Virus record (IMG/VR): IMGVR_UViG_3300034072_000829 | Location: 1 to 34,791 of that record | DNA: 34,791 nt | Origin: a virus | Direction: 5' to 3' (one strand) | Shown: one piece after another, positions 27,642 through 34,791 of the stretch | How positions within the stretch are numbered: the first letter of the stretch is position 1 | Layout: every line of letters starts with the position of its first letter | Program-made: the position numbers and the translations under genes | Notes under the pieces: model-generated | What the model was told of the DNA's origin: nothing | Database searches by the model: none | The model's input: only the letters and a program-made list of their open reading frames with translations

Positions 27642-30088
27642 CCGATCTAGAGCGTCTGGTCGTTCAGCTCTCCGCCGATGTGAAGGGATATCAGAACGCC
27701 CTAAATCGTGCGCAGGGGATTACGAACCGGCAGGCTCGGGCCATTGAGAGCCGTTTTGCGAGGATGAATAGCAACATCAACGCGTCTTTCCGTGGTATGT
27801 TGGCAGGTTCAGTCGCTGGCGTTGGCGGAATATTGGGAACTAGAGAGATAGTCCAATATGCCGATGCATGGACCGAGGCCGGAAACAAAATCCGCGCCGC
27901 GGCGACATCGGCAGGCGTTCAGGTGCGGTCGCTAACTCAACTGAAAGATGGCGCCAATGAAGCGCGGACTTCATTCGGTGACTACGTCGACCTTTACGCG
28001 CGCCTGATAAGATCGGCTTCTGGAGTCGCGAAATCCGAACAGGAGATTGCGACGGCAACAGACATCGTCTCAAAGGCATTCAAAGCAGGTGGCGCGTCTG
28101 CACAGGAGCAAGCCGCGGGCATCTTGCAGCTTGGCCAGGCTCTTGGATCAGGTGTTCTCCAGGGTGACGAGCTTCGCTCCCTGCGCGAAAACGCTCCCAT
28201 CCTTGCTCAGGCTATCGCGGCAGAATTTGAAACGACGATTGCGGGTCTAAAGGACCTCGGCGCAGAGGGTAAGCTAACTTCTGATCGGGTTTTCAAAGCT
28301 ATTCTGAACGCCCAAAAGCCGATCGAGGCGCAATTCAAGGCGACAAACGCGACCATCGCCGACAGCTTCACGCGGCTGAACAATGAGTTCACCGCGTATA
28401 TTGGGCTCGCCGACAATTCCAACGGCGCGAGCGCAAAGCTTGTCGAGGCGCTAAATCTCCTGGCGTCTAACTTTTCAGAGACTGCAGACGCAGTGGTGGC
28501 GTTTTCTGCGGTCCTGATTGGGGCCTTCACTGGTCGGGCTGTAGCTGGAGCTGTTGTTGGGCTCGGGCAGGCGGTGGCTGCTCTCGGGGCATTTTTGGCT
28601 GCGCTCCGTGCAGGAACAGTCACAGCCGCCGCTTTCAGCTCTGCACTTGGTCCAGTCGGGTTGCTTGCAGGTGCTGCGGCTACCGCAATATTCCTAATGT
28701 ATGACGCCAATTCTGACGCAGAGCGTGCAGCGAAGGCTCACGGGGAGGCGGTCAACGAACTGAAATTCCAGATCGAGAATCTGGATTACGCCAATAGCGC
28801 GGCCGTCGCATCCACCAGAACAAAAATTGCTTCTGATGTTGAGGCGGCAAAGGCTGCACTAGAAAGAGCCAAGGCCGAACAGGCCCTAGCGGCGTCGCTG
28901 GTGCGTGAGGAAGTCAACCCATCAATGTCGTTGTATCCCTCACCGGGTGCGACTGACGTCGAGAACACCATTAGCCAGAACCCGATCGTTAAAGAGCGGC
29001 AGCAACTTATCGACCAGTTGGACAAGCAGCTAAAGGACCTTGAGGGCATCAATGCTCAGTTTGAGAGCTATGCCTCGGGAAAGGCGAAGCCAACGAGAGA
29101 CACTACCGGCTTTGGAGCAGGAGTGGGAGCTGGAGGTTCTGGATCCGGAAAATCGGCTTCAGGTCGCACCCGTGCCGACGAGTACGCTCGAGAGGTCGAG
29201 CAGATCACGAAGCGAACGGCCGCCTTGAAGGCTGAAACCGAAGCGCAGGCAGGCCTTAACCCGCTGATCAATGACTATGGCTATGCGGTTGAATTCGCCA
29301 GAGCAAAACAAGACCTTCTTACAGCCGCGCAAGAGGCAGGCGTCAAGATCACGCCCGAGCTGACAAAGTCGATCGAAGGGCTCGCCGCCGGTTACGCGAA
29401 CGCTGTTGTCGCATCGGAGCAATTGGCCGAAAAGCAAGATGAGATCCGCCAACGTGCCGAGGAAGCCATGGCTACTGCCAAGGATGTCACGCGAGGCATT
29501 ATCGATGGATTCGTTGAGGGCGCCAGTGCGGCAGACATCTTGGCCGACAGCCTCAAGAAGATCGGCAATGCGCTGATCGATGACGTGTTGAACAGTATCT
29601 TTAAGGTCAACAACGCTGCTGGCGGCGGTGGTGGGTTCTTGAGCGGCCTGTTCAGTCTGTTTGGCGGCGGCAAGAGCAGCTTCCCTTCAGCACCCGGCGG
29701 ACTTTTCTCTGAGGGCGGGTACACCGGCGACGGCGGCAAATATCAGCCCGCAGGCGTCGTGCACAAAGGCGAGTACGTGTTCGATCAAGCAGCCGTCAAA
29801 GCTGCCGGCGGTCCTGCGGCCATGGAGGCCATGCGGCGGAATCTCAAAGGCTATGCCAACGGCGGACCGGTCGGGATCTCGGTTCCGAGTGTTCCGAGCT
29901 TGAGGCCAATGTCCCCGCAATCCGCCGGTGTCGTCGTCAACTTCAATCCAGTCATCGACAATCGCGGCGCATCTGTTGAAGCCGTCGCGAGGCAGGAAAA
30001 GGCGCTGGCCAAGATGCAGGGCGAGCTCCAAAGCCGCGTTGAGGCCGCCGTTCGGTCTGCTCAGAAACGAAACGTGAAGTTGGGGTAA
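27635..30088 (+). CDS. Tape measure protein
   Basis: The 817-residue protein has the tape-measure N-terminal domain (about 60-210; QYADAWTEAGNKIRAAATSA, ASAQEQAAGILQLGQALGSG, QGDELRSLRENAPILAQAIA). Hydrophobic stretches at about 285-350 are typical for the part that enters the membrane at DNA ejection, and coiled-coil helices fill much of the rest. The Gly-rich end has GGYTGDGGKYQPAGVVHKGE and VFDQAAVKAAGG. The length of this family sets the tail length; 817 residues would predict a moderate tail. Confidence 0.93.
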   Translation: MATDLERLVVQLSADVKGYQNALNRAQGITNRQARAIESRFARMNSNINASFRGMLAGSVAGVGGILGTREIVQYADAWTEAGNKIRAAATSAGVQVRSLTQLKDGANEARTSFGDYVDLYARLIRSASGVAKSEQEIATATDIVSKAFKAGGASAQEQAAGILQLGQALGSGVLQGDELRSLRENAPILAQAIAAEFETTIAGLKDLGAEGKLTSDRVFKAILNAQKPIEAQFKATNATIADSFTRLNNEFTAYIGLADNSNGASAKLVEALNLLASNFSETADAVVAFSAVLIGAFTGRAVAGAVVGLGQAVAALGAFLAALRAGTVTAAAFSSALGPVGLLAGAAATAIFLMYDANSDAERAAKAHGEAVNELKFQIENLDYANSAAVASTRTKIASDVEAAKAALERAKAEQALAASLVREEVNPSMSLYPSPGATDVENTISQNPIVKERQQLIDQLDKQLKDLEGINAQFESYASGKAKPTRDTTGFGAGVGAGGSGSGKSASGRTRADEYAREVEQITKRTAALKAETEAQAGLNPLINDYGYAVEFARAKQDLLTAAQEAGVKITPELTKSIEGLAAGYANAVVASEQLAEKQDEIRQRAEEAMATAKDVTRGIIDGFVEGASAADILADSLKKIGNALIDDVLNSIFKVNNAAGGGGGFLSGLFSLFGGGKSSFPSAPGGLFSEGGYTGDGGKYQPAGVVHKGEYVFDQAAVKAAGGPAAMEAMRRNLKGYANGGPVGISVPSVPSLRPMSPQSAGVVVNFNPVIDNRGASVEAVARQEKALAKMQGELQSRVEAAVRSAQKRNVKLG

Positions 30089-30092
30089 GGCA

Positions 30093-30653
30093 ATGACCAA
30101 AGTCGTGAACAGCAGCGAATACAGCAACAACTCTATTTTCGTCGGCTGCAGTGTCAACGAGGATGGCGAGCCGCTTGTCGAGGTCAACGGAAAGGCTATC
30201 GGCACGGTCGCTGGCTTGCTCGATTTCCTCGGCAAGTATGAAGGCCAGCAGAAGGCAACGGTCAACGTCAAGTGGGCGGTAAGCGCGGTGCCTGATGGTT
30301 TCCTCGGCCCGAGGGATTACAAGATTGCACCGGCATATCGGACGGCGGCTCTTCTGATGGATGTCCCCGCCAGCACGGAAGCAACTCCGATCGTATTGAA
30401 GGCGAGCGAGCTCTACGCTGGAGGCGCGAAGGTTAAGACTCTAGATGAGTTATCCAGTCATCTCGCCAACGTCGACATCAAAGATGCCCACATAGGCCCG
30501 CTCTCAGCTGGCGCTACCAACATCGAAGGCGCCGACAGAGACGCGGTGGCCAGACTACAGCGTGAGCTTGATGACCTGAAAGCCTCCCTGCCGAGACGTG
30601 TTGAGGAGGCCATCAAGTCTGCCAGCATACGAAACGTCAGGCACCATCTATGA
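30093..30653 (+). CDS. Hypothetical tail-region protein
   Basis: The 186-residue product lies four bases after the tape measure stop. It has a beta-like N-terminal part (IFVGCSVNEDGEPLVEVNGK), a middle with YKIAPAYRTAALLMDVPAST, and a helical C-terminal end (VARLQRELDDLKASLPRRVEEAIKSA). No family is recognised. A tail-tip or adaptor role is suggested only by position. Confidence 0.65.
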   Translation: MTKVVNSSEYSNNSIFVGCSVNEDGEPLVEVNGKAIGTVAGLLDFLGKYEGQQKATVNVKWAVSAVPDGFLGPRDYKIAPAYRTAALLMDVPASTEATPIVLKASELYAGGAKVKTLDELSSHLANVDIKDAHIGPLSAGATNIEGADRDAVARLQRELDDLKASLPRRVEEAIKSASIRNVRHHL

Positions 30654-31294
30654 CAATCACATACCCGCTCCCAACTTCGTTCTTCGATGAGTTCCCTGGC
30701 TGGTCGACCGAGTTCAACCTGCTCTGGCGGCAGGAGCAGTCGCGCACGGCCGGCGGCCGAACGGTCGTCAAGGACATGGGCTCGCCACTCTGGCAGATGA
30801 CGGCGCAATCGCGCTCGATGAAGCCAAACGAGCTGGACTACTGGCGTGCGCGGCTGACGAGCTTGGAAAACGGGCTCAAGACGTTCCGCGCATTTCCGAA
30901 ATCCCGCTGTTTCCCGGTGGCGTATCCGAACGGCAGTTGGCCGACCGGCGGCGCATTCTCCGGAGTGGGGCAGGTGGCAACGATTGCGAGTAACCGCAAG
31001 GCTGTCTCGCTCTCCGGCCTTCCCGCTGGCTACAAGGTCACGGTGGGCGACTTCATCCAGATTGGCGACAAAGACCTGCATATGGTGATGGAGCCTATGA
31101 CGGCCAGCGCAGGCGGTGTGACAACGCAGTTTGAGGTTCGTCCGCATCTATGGCCCGGTGTCACGGCGCCTGTGGCGGCGACGCTGGTAAAGCCTTCCTG
31201 CATCATGGCGATCGTGCCCGGCTCGATCTCGACAACAGCCGACATGGCCACCGGCCGCGGCACGGTCACGTTTCAGGCGATTGAGACAAGATGA
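30650..31294 (+). CDS. Distal tail-like protein
   Basis: The 214-residue protein begins TITYPLPTSFFDEFPGWSTE, with a beta-rich course (GGRTVVKDMGSPLWQMTAQS), and a later segment with GLPAGYKVTVGDFIQIGDKD. The size and place after the tape measure match GTA gp12-type distal tail proteins, which form the ring at the tail end, but the match is by layout only. It overlaps the previous gene by four bases. Confidence 0.68.
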   Translation: MTITYPLPTSFFDEFPGWSTEFNLLWRQEQSRTAGGRTVVKDMGSPLWQMTAQSRSMKPNELDYWRARLTSLENGLKTFRAFPKSRCFPVAYPNGSWPTGGAFSGVGQVATIASNRKAVSLSGLPAGYKVTVGDFIQIGDKDLHMVMEPMTASAGGVTTQFEVRPHLWPGVTAPVAATLVKPSCIMAIVPGSISTTADMATGRGTVTFQAIETR

Positions 31295-31322
31295 TTCAAC
31301 GGGCGACGCAAAGGGCATAGCG

Positions 31323-31541
31323 ATGACAGAGACAATTATAGACCGGGTAGCAAAGGTTATTAAGGCGGAGACAGACAAGTTCGATGCGCCGGTCAATCTT
31401 TACATCGAACCCGAAGCCGGCAAGCGCTTCGAGCGAGATAATCCCGGCAAGGATAGCATCTGTGATGCCGGTTATGACGAGCTGGAAAGCTATCGGATCA
31501 TCGCGCGTGCAGTCATCGAAGCGATGTTTGGCCGAGAATAA
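31323..31541 (+). CDS. Small hypothetical protein in tail-tip region
   Basis: The 72-residue acidic product has AAGGG about eight bases before the ATG at 31323. It has one helical start (ETIIDRVAKVIKAETDKFD), a middle with KRFERDNPGKDSIC, and a helical end (ELESYRIIARAVIEAMFG). It resembles short proteins of unknown role common in phage genomes. The upstream ATG at 31281 lacks a site. Confidence 0.62.
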   Translation: MTETIIDRVAKVIKAETDKFDAPVNLYIEPEAGKRFERDNPGKDSICDAGYDELESYRIIARAVIEAMFGRE

Positions 31542-31586
31542 TTGGCGCCGCACTGGGCAAATAACCCGACACCCCCGTAGGTCAAA

Positions 31587-32252
31587 ATGAGAAACATCTC
31601 AGCAGAAAACCTTGCTGCGCTTGAGGCGCGGCAGCTGGTGGCGCGCGACTTCCTCTGGTTCGTTGCGCGCGATCGAGCAACTGGTGCGCCGGTCACTGAC
31701 GGCATGTGGTCGGACGTCGGCAACGTGTCTGCGGCCATCGTGCATCCGGATACAGGCTTGCCTGTCACGCGTGACTGGTACGGCTCCGGCACGCTGGTGC
31801 AGATCGATGACATTCCGCTCGTCGCCAACCTCTCGGTGCAGAACGTCAATATCCGCCTGTCGCAGGTGAGCGAGCACGTGCAGACGCTGGTGCGGCAGTA
31901 TGATTGCCGCCAGGCCCGCGTCGAGATTTACCGAGGCCTGTTCGATCCGGACAGCCGCCAGATGGTGGCGCCAGCTGAATGCCGCTTTGTTGGCTTCGTC
32001 GATACCATCACAATCAACACGCCTTCCGAGAACGAAGAGGGCAGCGTGACGATGGTGTGCGCCAGCCATACGCAGGAAATGACCCGGTCTAACCCGTCGA
32101 CGCGCAGTCATGCCACGCAGGTACTGCGACAGGCCGGCGATGCATTCTACACCGACGCTGACACCTCGTCCGAGTGGGAATTCTTCTGGGGATCCGAAAA
32201 GGGCAAGGTTGCCACGCAAAAGAAACGCAAGAAGCTGTTCGGGATATTCTGA
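31587..32252 (+). CDS. Tail-tip / hub-like protein, DUF2163-like position
   Basis: The 221-residue product begins with MRNISAENLAALEARQLVAR and contains beta-rich parts (LVQIDDIPLVANLSVQNVNI, RQARVEIYRGLFDPDSRQMV, AECRFVGFVDTITINTPSEN). In the GTA-like order this is the place of gp13 (DUF2163), a tail-tip component, and the build is compatible, but the assignment is by order. The C-terminus is basic (KKRKKLFGIF). Its stop overlaps the GNAT start by one base. Confidence 0.65.
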   Translation: MRNISAENLAALEARQLVARDFLWFVARDRATGAPVTDGMWSDVGNVSAAIVHPDTGLPVTRDWYGSGTLVQIDDIPLVANLSVQNVNIRLSQVSEHVQTLVRQYDCRQARVEIYRGLFDPDSRQMVAPAECRFVGFVDTITINTPSENEEGSVTMVCASHTQEMTRSNPSTRSHATQVLRQAGDAFYTDADTSSEWEFFWGSEKGKVATQKKRKKLFGIF

Positions 32253-32680
32253 TGGATATCCGGTTCGCAAATCGCGAGGACCGTGATCGCGTTGTGGCAC
32301 TTCTTCGGGAAAGCCACGAGGCCGCAGGGTTCACCTTCCCGTTCCGAGCAGCTTACGCCGATCAACTATTTCAGCAGCATCTGGCGTCGGACAAGGCCTG
32401 CGTTCTTGTCGCGGGCGATCCCGCGCAAGGTGTGTTGATGGCCTGTGCTTTCGAGCACCCATTCGGCGCTGGTCGCATTGCCAAGGAAACGGTCTGGTTC
32501 GTGACGCCAGAAGCGCGAGGCCGAGGAGCGATCAAGATGCTTGATGCTTACGAAACGTGGGCACGGTCTGTCGGCTGTGTCTCTGCTGGCATGGCATCAT
32601 TGGCTACCAATGACGTTTCCAGCCTCTACGAGCGGCGCGGCTACAGCGCTGTCGAAACACACTTCATGAAGTCGCTCTAG
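32252..32680 (+). CDS. GNAT-family N-acetyltransferase in the tail operon
   Basis: The 142-residue protein has the GNAT pattern: an N-terminal beta-helix start (DIRFANREDRDRVVALLRES), a central strand (ETVWFVTPEARGRGAIKMLD) carrying the acetyl-CoA loop ARGRGA, and a C-terminal YERRGYSAVETHFMKS. It transfers an acetyl group to an unknown amine. The gene lies where many related phages and GTAs carry an NlpC/P60 cell-wall peptidase. It overlaps the previous gene by one base. Confidence 0.85.
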   Translation: MDIRFANREDRDRVVALLRESHEAAGFTFPFRAAYADQLFQQHLASDKACVLVAGDPAQGVLMACAFEHPFGAGRIAKETVWFVTPEARGRGAIKMLDAYETWARSVGCVSAGMASLATNDVSSLYERRGYSAVETHFMKSL

Positions 32681-32707
32681 CGGCCGCACGCATCCCAAGG
32701 AAAATCG

Positions 32708-34791
32708 ATGGCAATCTTTTCACTCGCCACCGCGATCATCGGTGGGATATCGAGTTTTATTGGCGGCCTTGGTGCAGTCGGCGCGTTCCTGTTGAAAACT
32801 GCGGTTGGCCTCGGTGCCAGCCTTCTTGCGCAATCGCTCGCTGGCCAGCCCAAAGACCCGACGTTCTCCATAAACGGCACACTGCAGGGCGGCGGCGATG
32901 TTGCTCGCTCGTTCATTCTGGGTCGCACGGCTACCGCTGGTTCGCTCGTGTTCGTCAATACCTGGGGGCAGGACGGCGATACGCCGAACGCCTATCTGAC
33001 GCAGGTTATCGCTCTGTCGGATTTGCCCGTGCGTGGCCTTGCCGAGGTCTGGGTTAATGGCGAGTTGGTGACGCTCGGCGGGCTGACGGATCGCGGCTAT
33101 GCGGTCAACCAGTATCCGGACAGCCTCTGGGTCAAGTTTTACGACGGCACGCAGACGACGGCCGATAGCTTCCTGTTTACGTCCGTATCGAACGGCAACA
33201 GGTGGTGGAACCCGGATCGGATCGGGCGCGGCGTTGCTTATGCGATCGTAACGGCTCGCGTCTCGAAGAACATGTTTTCGGGCGTGCCGTCCTTCAAGTT
33301 CGTGCTCGAAGGTCTGCGGCTCTACGATATCTCGCGCGACAGCACGCAAGGTGGCGTCGGTCCGCAGCGTTTTGCCGATCCGGCGACGTGGGGCGGCGAT
33401 GGTGACTTCCTGCCAGCAGTCCAGATCTACAATCTGCTGCGCGGCATCACCTATAACGGCCAGTGGTTCTATGGTCTCCAGAACCTGTCCTCGTCCCGTC
33501 TGCCTGCCGCAGCGTGGATTGCGCAGATCGAGAAGCATCGCGCCGGCACACTGGAGTCGACCGGATGGGTTAACACATACCGGAGCGGCGGAGAAATTCA
33601 GGTTGATGCGCCTCTGACCTCCGCAGTTGAAGCATTACTGACGGCTTGTCAGGGCAGGATTTCGGAAGTCGGCGGCGTCTACTATCTTCATTCTGGCGCG
33701 CCGGATGCTCCGGTTATAGCCTTCACCGACGATGATATTCTGTCGACGGAAGAGCAGGAGTTTACGCCGTTCCTCGGGCTGGCCGACACCATCAACGGCG
33801 TTTCTGCTAACTATCCTTCGCCGGCAGATGGCTGGGTCGCCAAGACCGCACCGCCGCTCTATCGGACGGACCTTGAAGCGATCGACGGCAACCGCCGCCT
33901 GATGGCTGACGTCGACCTGAACTTCGTTCCTTATCCGGAACAGGTTCAGCGTTTGATGAAGTCGGCGCTTGAGGAGGCTCGACGCTTCCGCAGGCACACG
34001 ATTGTTCTGCCTCCGAAATTCTGGGCCTATGCGACACCAGGTACGGTGTTTTCGTGGACGTCAGAGCGTAACGGTTACATCGCGAAACTGATGCGCCTCG
34101 ACGGCGTGGCGGATCGCGCCAACCTCGATGTCATGGTCGACATCACTGAGGTTGATCCAGCCGATTATGACTGGAGCACGGATACCGAGTTCCAGCCTCC
34201 TGTTGATGGCCAGCTTGGCGTCATTCGTCCGACGCCGCAGCCAATCGTGGACTGGTTTGCAGAACCGGCCACCATCAAGGACGCGGCTGGTGATGATCGC
34301 AGACCGGCGATCCGGCTGACTTGGGACAATACTGATGGGCGCCTCGATGACGTGATTGGCATCGAATACGAGGTCAGATTACAGGCGTCGCTTGAAAAGA
34401 TCTCGGAGGGTCGCACGGACCAACCGCAGGTCGGCTCAATGCTCATCTCGCAGGGGCTGCTGCCGAATGAGAGCTACGTCGTTCGTGGCCGCTACATTCC
34501 CGGTGGCGATAGGCCTGTGCTGTGGTCTGGTTCCATTCCAGTCACGACACCGAACATCCTGCTCTCCGACAAGGATGTGTTTGTCGATGTCGACCTGACT
34601 GGCGTCGAAGAGGCGCTTGGCTGGCTGCGCAACAGCACAAGAACCGCGCAGGATGCCATCGACGGCATCCTCGCTGGCATGATGGAGCTTTCGGTTGTTG
34701 CCTACAAGGACACCCGCAATCTCGCCAGAGAGATGTCTGTCGAGCTTGGCGCGGCGCGTGCTGAATATCGCGAGGAGATCCAGCTTGCCGT
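32708..34791 (+). CDS. Central tail tip / host-specificity protein (J-like), 3' end outside window
   Basis: The frame opens at ATG 32708, with AAGGA six bases upstream, and continues to the right edge (about 694 codons). The start has a Gly-rich hydrophobic helix (FIGGLGAVGAFLLKTAVGLG), then features of J-like tail tips: SFILGRTATAGSLVFVNTWG, LTQVIALSDLPVRGLAEVWV, and later beta domains with SYVVRGRYIPGGDRPVLWSG that read as fibronectin-like. Such proteins contact the receptor and close the tail end. The last visible part is helical. The C-terminus, which usually carries host specificity, is beyond the window. Confidence 0.87.
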   Translation, partial: MAIFSLATAIIGGISSFIGGLGAVGAFLLKTAVGLGASLLAQSLAGQPKDPTFSINGTLQGGGDVARSFILGRTATAGSLVFVNTWGQDGDTPNAYLTQVIALSDLPVRGLAEVWVNGELVTLGGLTDRGYAVNQYPDSLWVKFYDGTQTTADSFLFTSVSNGNRWWNPDRIGRGVAYAIVTARVSKNMFSGVPSFKFVLEGLRLYDISRDSTQGGVGPQRFADPATWGGDGDFLPAVQIYNLLRGITYNGQWFYGLQNLSSSRLPAAAWIAQIEKHRAGTLESTGWVNTYRSGGEIQVDAPLTSAVEALLTACQGRISEVGGVYYLHSGAPDAPVIAFTDDDILSTEEQEFTPFLGLADTINGVSANYPSPADGWVAKTAPPLYRTDLEAIDGNRRLMADVDLNFVPYPEQVQRLMKSALEEARRFRRHTIVLPPKFWAYATPGTVFSWTSERNGYIAKLMRLDGVADRANLDVMVDITEVDPADYDWSTDTEFQPPVDGQLGVIRPTPQPIVDWFAEPATIKDAAGDDRRPAIRLTWDNTDGRLDDVIGIEYEVRLQASLEKISEGRTDQPQVGSMLISQGLLPNESYVVRGRYIPGGDRPVLWSGSIPVTTPNILLSDKDVFVDVDLTGVEEALGWLRNSTRTAQDAIDGILAGMMELSVVAYKDTRNLAREMSVELGAARAEYREEIQLA

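Noticed and set aside
1-34791. CRISPR arrays, insertion sequences and rRNA
   Set aside because: No regularly spaced repeats, transposase motifs with terminal repeats, or rRNA-like stretches were seen.

Overview
The window is most of the genome of a temperate, tailed phage (a siphovirus with an HK97-type head) of an alphaproteobacterium, probably a Rhizobiales host (Rhizobium, Agrobacterium or Brucella-like). The host guess rests on GC-rich codon use, a DUF982-like gene, a LigD-type ligase, tail chaperones like those of gene transfer agents, and an attachment core matching the 3' half of a tRNA-Gly(CCC). No similarity search was possible, so family names rest on motifs, size and gene order.

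Layout. Positions 1-512 hold the end of a lysis cassette: a membrane protein tail and nested Rz/Rz1-type spanins. Positions 572-4007 are accessory: an HNH endonuclease, a coiled-coil membrane protein, a LigD-type ATP-dependent DNA ligase, a DUF982-like protein, and a secreted nuclease-like protein. Positions 4031-4184 look like an intact attP: a tRNA-Gly 3' fragment flanked by inverted arm-type repeats, 50 bp from the integrase stop. Because phage genes lie on both sides, the sequence looks like a non-integrated or circularised phage genome, or a junction of tandem prophages, rather than a single integrated prophage.

Positions 4182-9505 are a leftward operon of eight tightly coupled genes (three-HTH regulator, ParB-like protein, five unknowns, integrase). 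A leftward repressor gene (9576-10310) and a rightward cro-like gene (10426) flank the switch. Three operators of form TAACA-N8-TGTTA lie in the control regions, and two sit between the -35 and -10 of the opposing lytic promoters. The repressor has a LexA/S24-like C-terminal domain without the usual Ser/Lys dyad.

Positions 10426-15885 are the early rightward operon: cro-like protein, a winged-helix protein carrying a candidate replication origin inside its gene, several unknowns, and RNase HI. Positions 15886-17040 lack any convincing rightward gene. They hold one small leftward ORF (16048-16212) and about 830 nt full of perfect stems, UUCG and GNRA tetraloops, a likely H-type pseudoknot and a hairpin motif repeated three times. 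This is the best candidate for something new: a large phage-encoded structured RNA, in size and setting like the GOLLD/ROOL class.

Positions 17051-34791 are the late region: small membrane and zinc-ribbon proteins, an HNH endonuclease next to the terminase, terminase subunits, portal, protease, capsid, connectors, tail tube, chaperones, tape measure, tail-tip proteins, a GNAT acetyltransferase and the start of a J-like tail-tip protein running off the right edge. One leftward membrane-protein gene (27311-27589) with its own promoter and ribosome site interrupts the tail genes and is a candidate moron.
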